Origin: Polymorphobacter multimanifer
Lineage (GTDB): Bacteria; Pseudomonadota; Alphaproteobacteria; Sphingomonadales; Sphingomonadaceae
Direction of reading: 5' to 3'
Length of the DNA stretch: 64,000 nucleotides
Assembly: GCF_014205635.1 (NCBI RefSeq)
Contig: NZ_JACIIV010000006.1
Coordinates: 1-64,000 of the forward strand
Part shown: piece by piece, positions 62,172 to 64,000 of the stretch
Layout of the letters: the number at the start of each line of letters is the position of its first letter
Position numbering within the stretch: the first letter of the stretch is position 1
Notes under the pieces: model-generated
The model's input: the letters and a program-made list of their open reading frames with translations, nothing else
What the model was told of the DNA's origin: nothing
Database searches by the model: none
Made by a program: the position numbers and the translations under genes

Positions 62172-62699
62172 CTATTTCTGGCGGATGGGGCGGGGCGAGA
62201 GGCCCTGCATGTAGTTGAGGACGACATCGATGCGGGTGATGCCGGGGCCGGCGGTGAAGCGCGTCTTTTCGAGCGGGGGCTTGCCGAGCGGGATGCGGGG
62301 ATTGTTGGAGAAGCCGATGCCGTCGCTCCAGACGTTCAACTTGCCGTCCTCGTTGCGATCGTGGAGGGCGACCATGACATAGCTGCCGGGGCGCGGCACA
62401 GTGATGCAGACCTGCATGTTGCCGCTGGCGGTGACGGGCACTTCCTGGCGGCGAATGTATTTGCCCGAGCCGAGATAATCTTCCTGCTCATCGGGGTAGA
62501 ATTGCACGCGCAGGCGGCCATCCCTGTTCTTGAAGCCGATGACGGTGACGAGGACGGCGGGGCCGCTAGCGCCGGCCCCTGTTGTGTTGGGGGCGCAGGC
62601 AGCGGCATCGGTGCCGAGCACCTGGGCCTCGGCCGGCACCGCGAGCAGGAGGGGGAGGGCTGCGAGCGCCCTGCACGATTTTGCCATGACCTTGAACAT
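62172..62699 (-). CDS. DUF2141 secreted protein
   Basis: This 175-residue protein has a signal peptide (ALAALPLLLAVPAEAQ) and one DUF2141 domain: VTVIGFKNRDGRLRVQFYPDE and YVMVALHDRNEDGKLNVWSDGIGFSNNP. The DxNxDGKL segment looks like a calcium-binding turn. It would be exported; function unknown. The start is ATG 62699, with an alternative at 62687. It is divergent from lptF. Confidence 0.87.
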   Translation of the reverse strand: MFKVMAKSCRALAALPLLLAVPAEAQVLGTDAAACAPNTTGAGASGPAVLVTVIGFKNRDGRLRVQFYPDEQEDYLGSGKYIRRQEVPVTASGNMQVCITVPRPGSYVMVALHDRNEDGKLNVWSDGIGFSNNPRIPLGKPPLEKTRFTAGPGITRIDVVLNYMQGLSPRPIRQK

Positions 62700-62774
62700 C
62701 ACCCGGGTTATAGGGAACGCAATCGACGGGGTAACCCGTCGTCTGCCCTCTCATGCCGATGGCTTGCGGCAACA

Positions 62775-64000
62775 ATGCGGCGCTTGCCATCTCCGCTCCA
62801 ACGGATTGTCGCCAAACCCTTGCTTACCCTCACCCGCTTCGATCGTTACCTGGCCCGGCTGATCATCGTGCCGCTCATCGGCTCGCTGGTGATTGCGGCG
62901 ATGCTGCTGGTGCTCGACCGGATGCTGCGGCTGTTCGATTTCGTGATGAACGAGGGTGGGCCGGTGGATGTGGTGTGGCGGATGCTGGGCAATCTGCTGC
63001 CGGAATATCTGTCGCTGGGCATTCCGATCGGGGTGATGATGGGGGTGCTGCTGGCGTTTCGCGGCATCGCGATCTCATCCGAGCTCGATGCGCTGCGGGC
63101 GGTGGGGATCTCGTATTTCCGGCTGCTGCGCGTGCCGTTCCTGTTTGCGACGCTGTTCGCGGTCGTCAATTTCGGCATTGTCGGCTGGCTGCAGCCGGTG
63201 TCGCGCTATTCCTACGAAAACCTTCGCTACGAGCTGCGCTCGGGGGCATTGGGAGCGTCGATCAAGGTGGGGGAATTCGCCAGCCTGGGCAAGGGGATGA
63301 CGTTGCGGGTGGAGGAGAGCCTCGACAATGGCCGGGACCTGCGCGGGCTTTTCGTGCGCGCGCAGGGCGAGAACGGGCAGAGCCTCGCGGTGACGGCGGC
63401 GAGCGGCACGTTTCTTTCCACCGATGATCCGGAGGTGATCCTGCTGCGGCTGAAGGCGGGCACGCTGGTGCACAGCCCGGGCGGGGGGGCGGTGCCGCGG
63501 GTGCTTAGCTTCGAGCAACATGATTTGCCGGTCAATCTGCCCAACATGGCGAGCTTCCGCGTGCGCGGCGACGGCAATCTGGAAGCGACGCTGCCCGAGC
63601 TGGCGGCAAAGGTGTTCGGAGCTGACACGCCGCCCGTGGAGCGGCGCGATGCAAGTGCGACCTTCCACCGGCGGCTGGTGCAGTGCGTGGTGATGTTCGT
63701 GCTGCCGTTCCTCAGCCTGGCGCTGGGGGTGCCGCCGAAACGGTCCTCGTCCGCGCTCGGGGTGTTCATCGCGCTGATTGCATTGGTGACGTTTCACAAG
63801 CTGACCGAATATGGCGAGCGGATGGGGTCGCTCGGACGGGTCGATCCGTTCCTGGCGCAATGGGTGCCGTTCGCGGGGTTCGTGCTGTTTTCGCTCTGGC
63901 TGTATCGGACGCTGGCGCATGTGCCGGGCGGGCAGCCGCTGGGGGCGCTCGACCGCTGGTTCGGCAAGGCGAGCAAGCTGGTTTCGGGGATCGTCGGCCG
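62775..64000 (+). CDS. lptF: LptF/LptG-family permease, probably LptF (partial at 3' end)
   Basis: The frame starts at ATG 62775 (or TTG 62820) and is still open at the window edge, about 408 residues. It has N-terminal membrane segments (LIIVPLIGSLVIAAMLLVL), the family stretch LPEYLSLGIPIGVMMGVLLAF, SELDALRAVGISYFRLLRVPF, a periplasmic beta-jellyroll region and C-terminal membrane helices. LptF and LptG form the inner-membrane part of the lipopolysaccharide exporter with LptB. In most genomes lptF precedes lptG, so lptG is expected just beyond the window. Confidence 0.88.
   Translation, partial: MRRLPSPLQRIVAKPLLTLTRFDRYLARLIIVPLIGSLVIAAMLLVLDRMLRLFDFVMNEGGPVDVVWRMLGNLLPEYLSLGIPIGVMMGVLLAFRGIAISSELDALRAVGISYFRLLRVPFLFATLFAVVNFGIVGWLQPVSRYSYENLRYELRSGALGASIKVGEFASLGKGMTLRVEESLDNGRDLRGLFVRAQGENGQSLAVTAASGTFLSTDDPEVILLRLKAGTLVHSPGGGAVPRVLSFEQHDLPVNLPNMASFRVRGDGNLEATLPELAAKVFGADTPPVERRDASATFHRRLVQCVVMFVLPFLSLALGVPPKRSSSALGVFIALIALVTFHKLTEYGERMGSLGRVDPFLAQWVPFAGFVLFSLWLYRTLAHVPGGQPLGALDRWFGKASKLVSGIVG

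Noticed and set aside
1-64000. CRISPR arrays, tRNA and rRNA genes.
   Set aside because: No regularly spaced direct repeats with unique spacers, and no recognisable tRNA or rRNA sequence, were noticed on reading.

Overview
The window is a GC-rich stretch of an alphaproteobacterial chromosome, most likely from the order Sphingomonadales. The pointers are three large TonB-dependent receptors, a PEPxxWA-type sorted exoprotein, the alphaproteobacterial regulator TrcR (DUF1013), and a bacterial sphingolipid (ceramide) cluster of the Caulobacter/Sphingomonas type. No tRNA, rRNA or CRISPR array was seen.

Layout. 1-290: tail of an IS256-family transposase. 567-8653: TonB receptor, gamma-glutamyltransferase-like enzyme and a TolB-propeller/amidohydrolase fusion, probably peptide scavenging. 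8661-9317: DUF4142 lipoprotein. 9389-15899: a catabolic unit with a MetE-like methyltransferase, a citryl-CoA-lyase-like enzyme, a class III CoA-transferase, an IclR regulator and a second TonB receptor. Two promoters of this unit carry the same double palindrome, so the unit is probably one IclR regulon. 16194-21507: VOC protein, alpha/beta hydrolase, glycosyltransferase, coiled-coil membrane protein, PhoD-like phosphatase and cupin.

21886-25393 is a visibly less GC-rich island with an overlapping AAA+ ATPase and subtilisin-like protease. It matches the IetA/IetS architecture known from plasmid stability and antiphage defence, and is the main defence-type system here. 25595-31154: TrcR, quinone oxidoreductase, DUF1192, LytTR regulator, BAAT-type hydrolase, thioredoxin-like protein. 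31155-32180: class C beta-lactamase-like serine hydrolase lying between two 73-bp direct repeats. 32401-36730: two acyl-CoA dehydrogenases, a tannase/feruloyl-esterase-family enzyme and a GFA protein. 36731-37461: debris with a gene fragment and palindromic repeats. 37462-41841: SGNH exoprotein, PAP2 phosphatase and ClpA. 42163-44369: a tightly overlapping PadR/membrane/periplasmic trio and a GFA protein. 44555-48862: FecA-like TonB receptor with a LytS/LytTR two-component pair. 49010-49798: a small membrane protein and RecX.

49911-55949 is a sphingolipid locus: acyl-ACP synthetase-like AasR, a phospholipase-C-like TIM barrel, CerR-like reductase, a PycTM-like (DUF5706) membrane protein, acyl carrier protein and serine palmitoyltransferase. 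The phospholipase-like gene lies between aasR and cerR and is a candidate lipid head-group enzyme. 55954-64000: SMP-30-like protein, alpha/beta hydrolase, GAF/degenerate GGDEF/EAL protein, DUF1206 membrane protein, M28 peptidase, DUF2141 protein and the start of lptF.

A palindromic intergenic element (about 35 bp) recurs at least seven times and behaves like a REP family. Functions come from motif reading and memory of families; nothing was searched.
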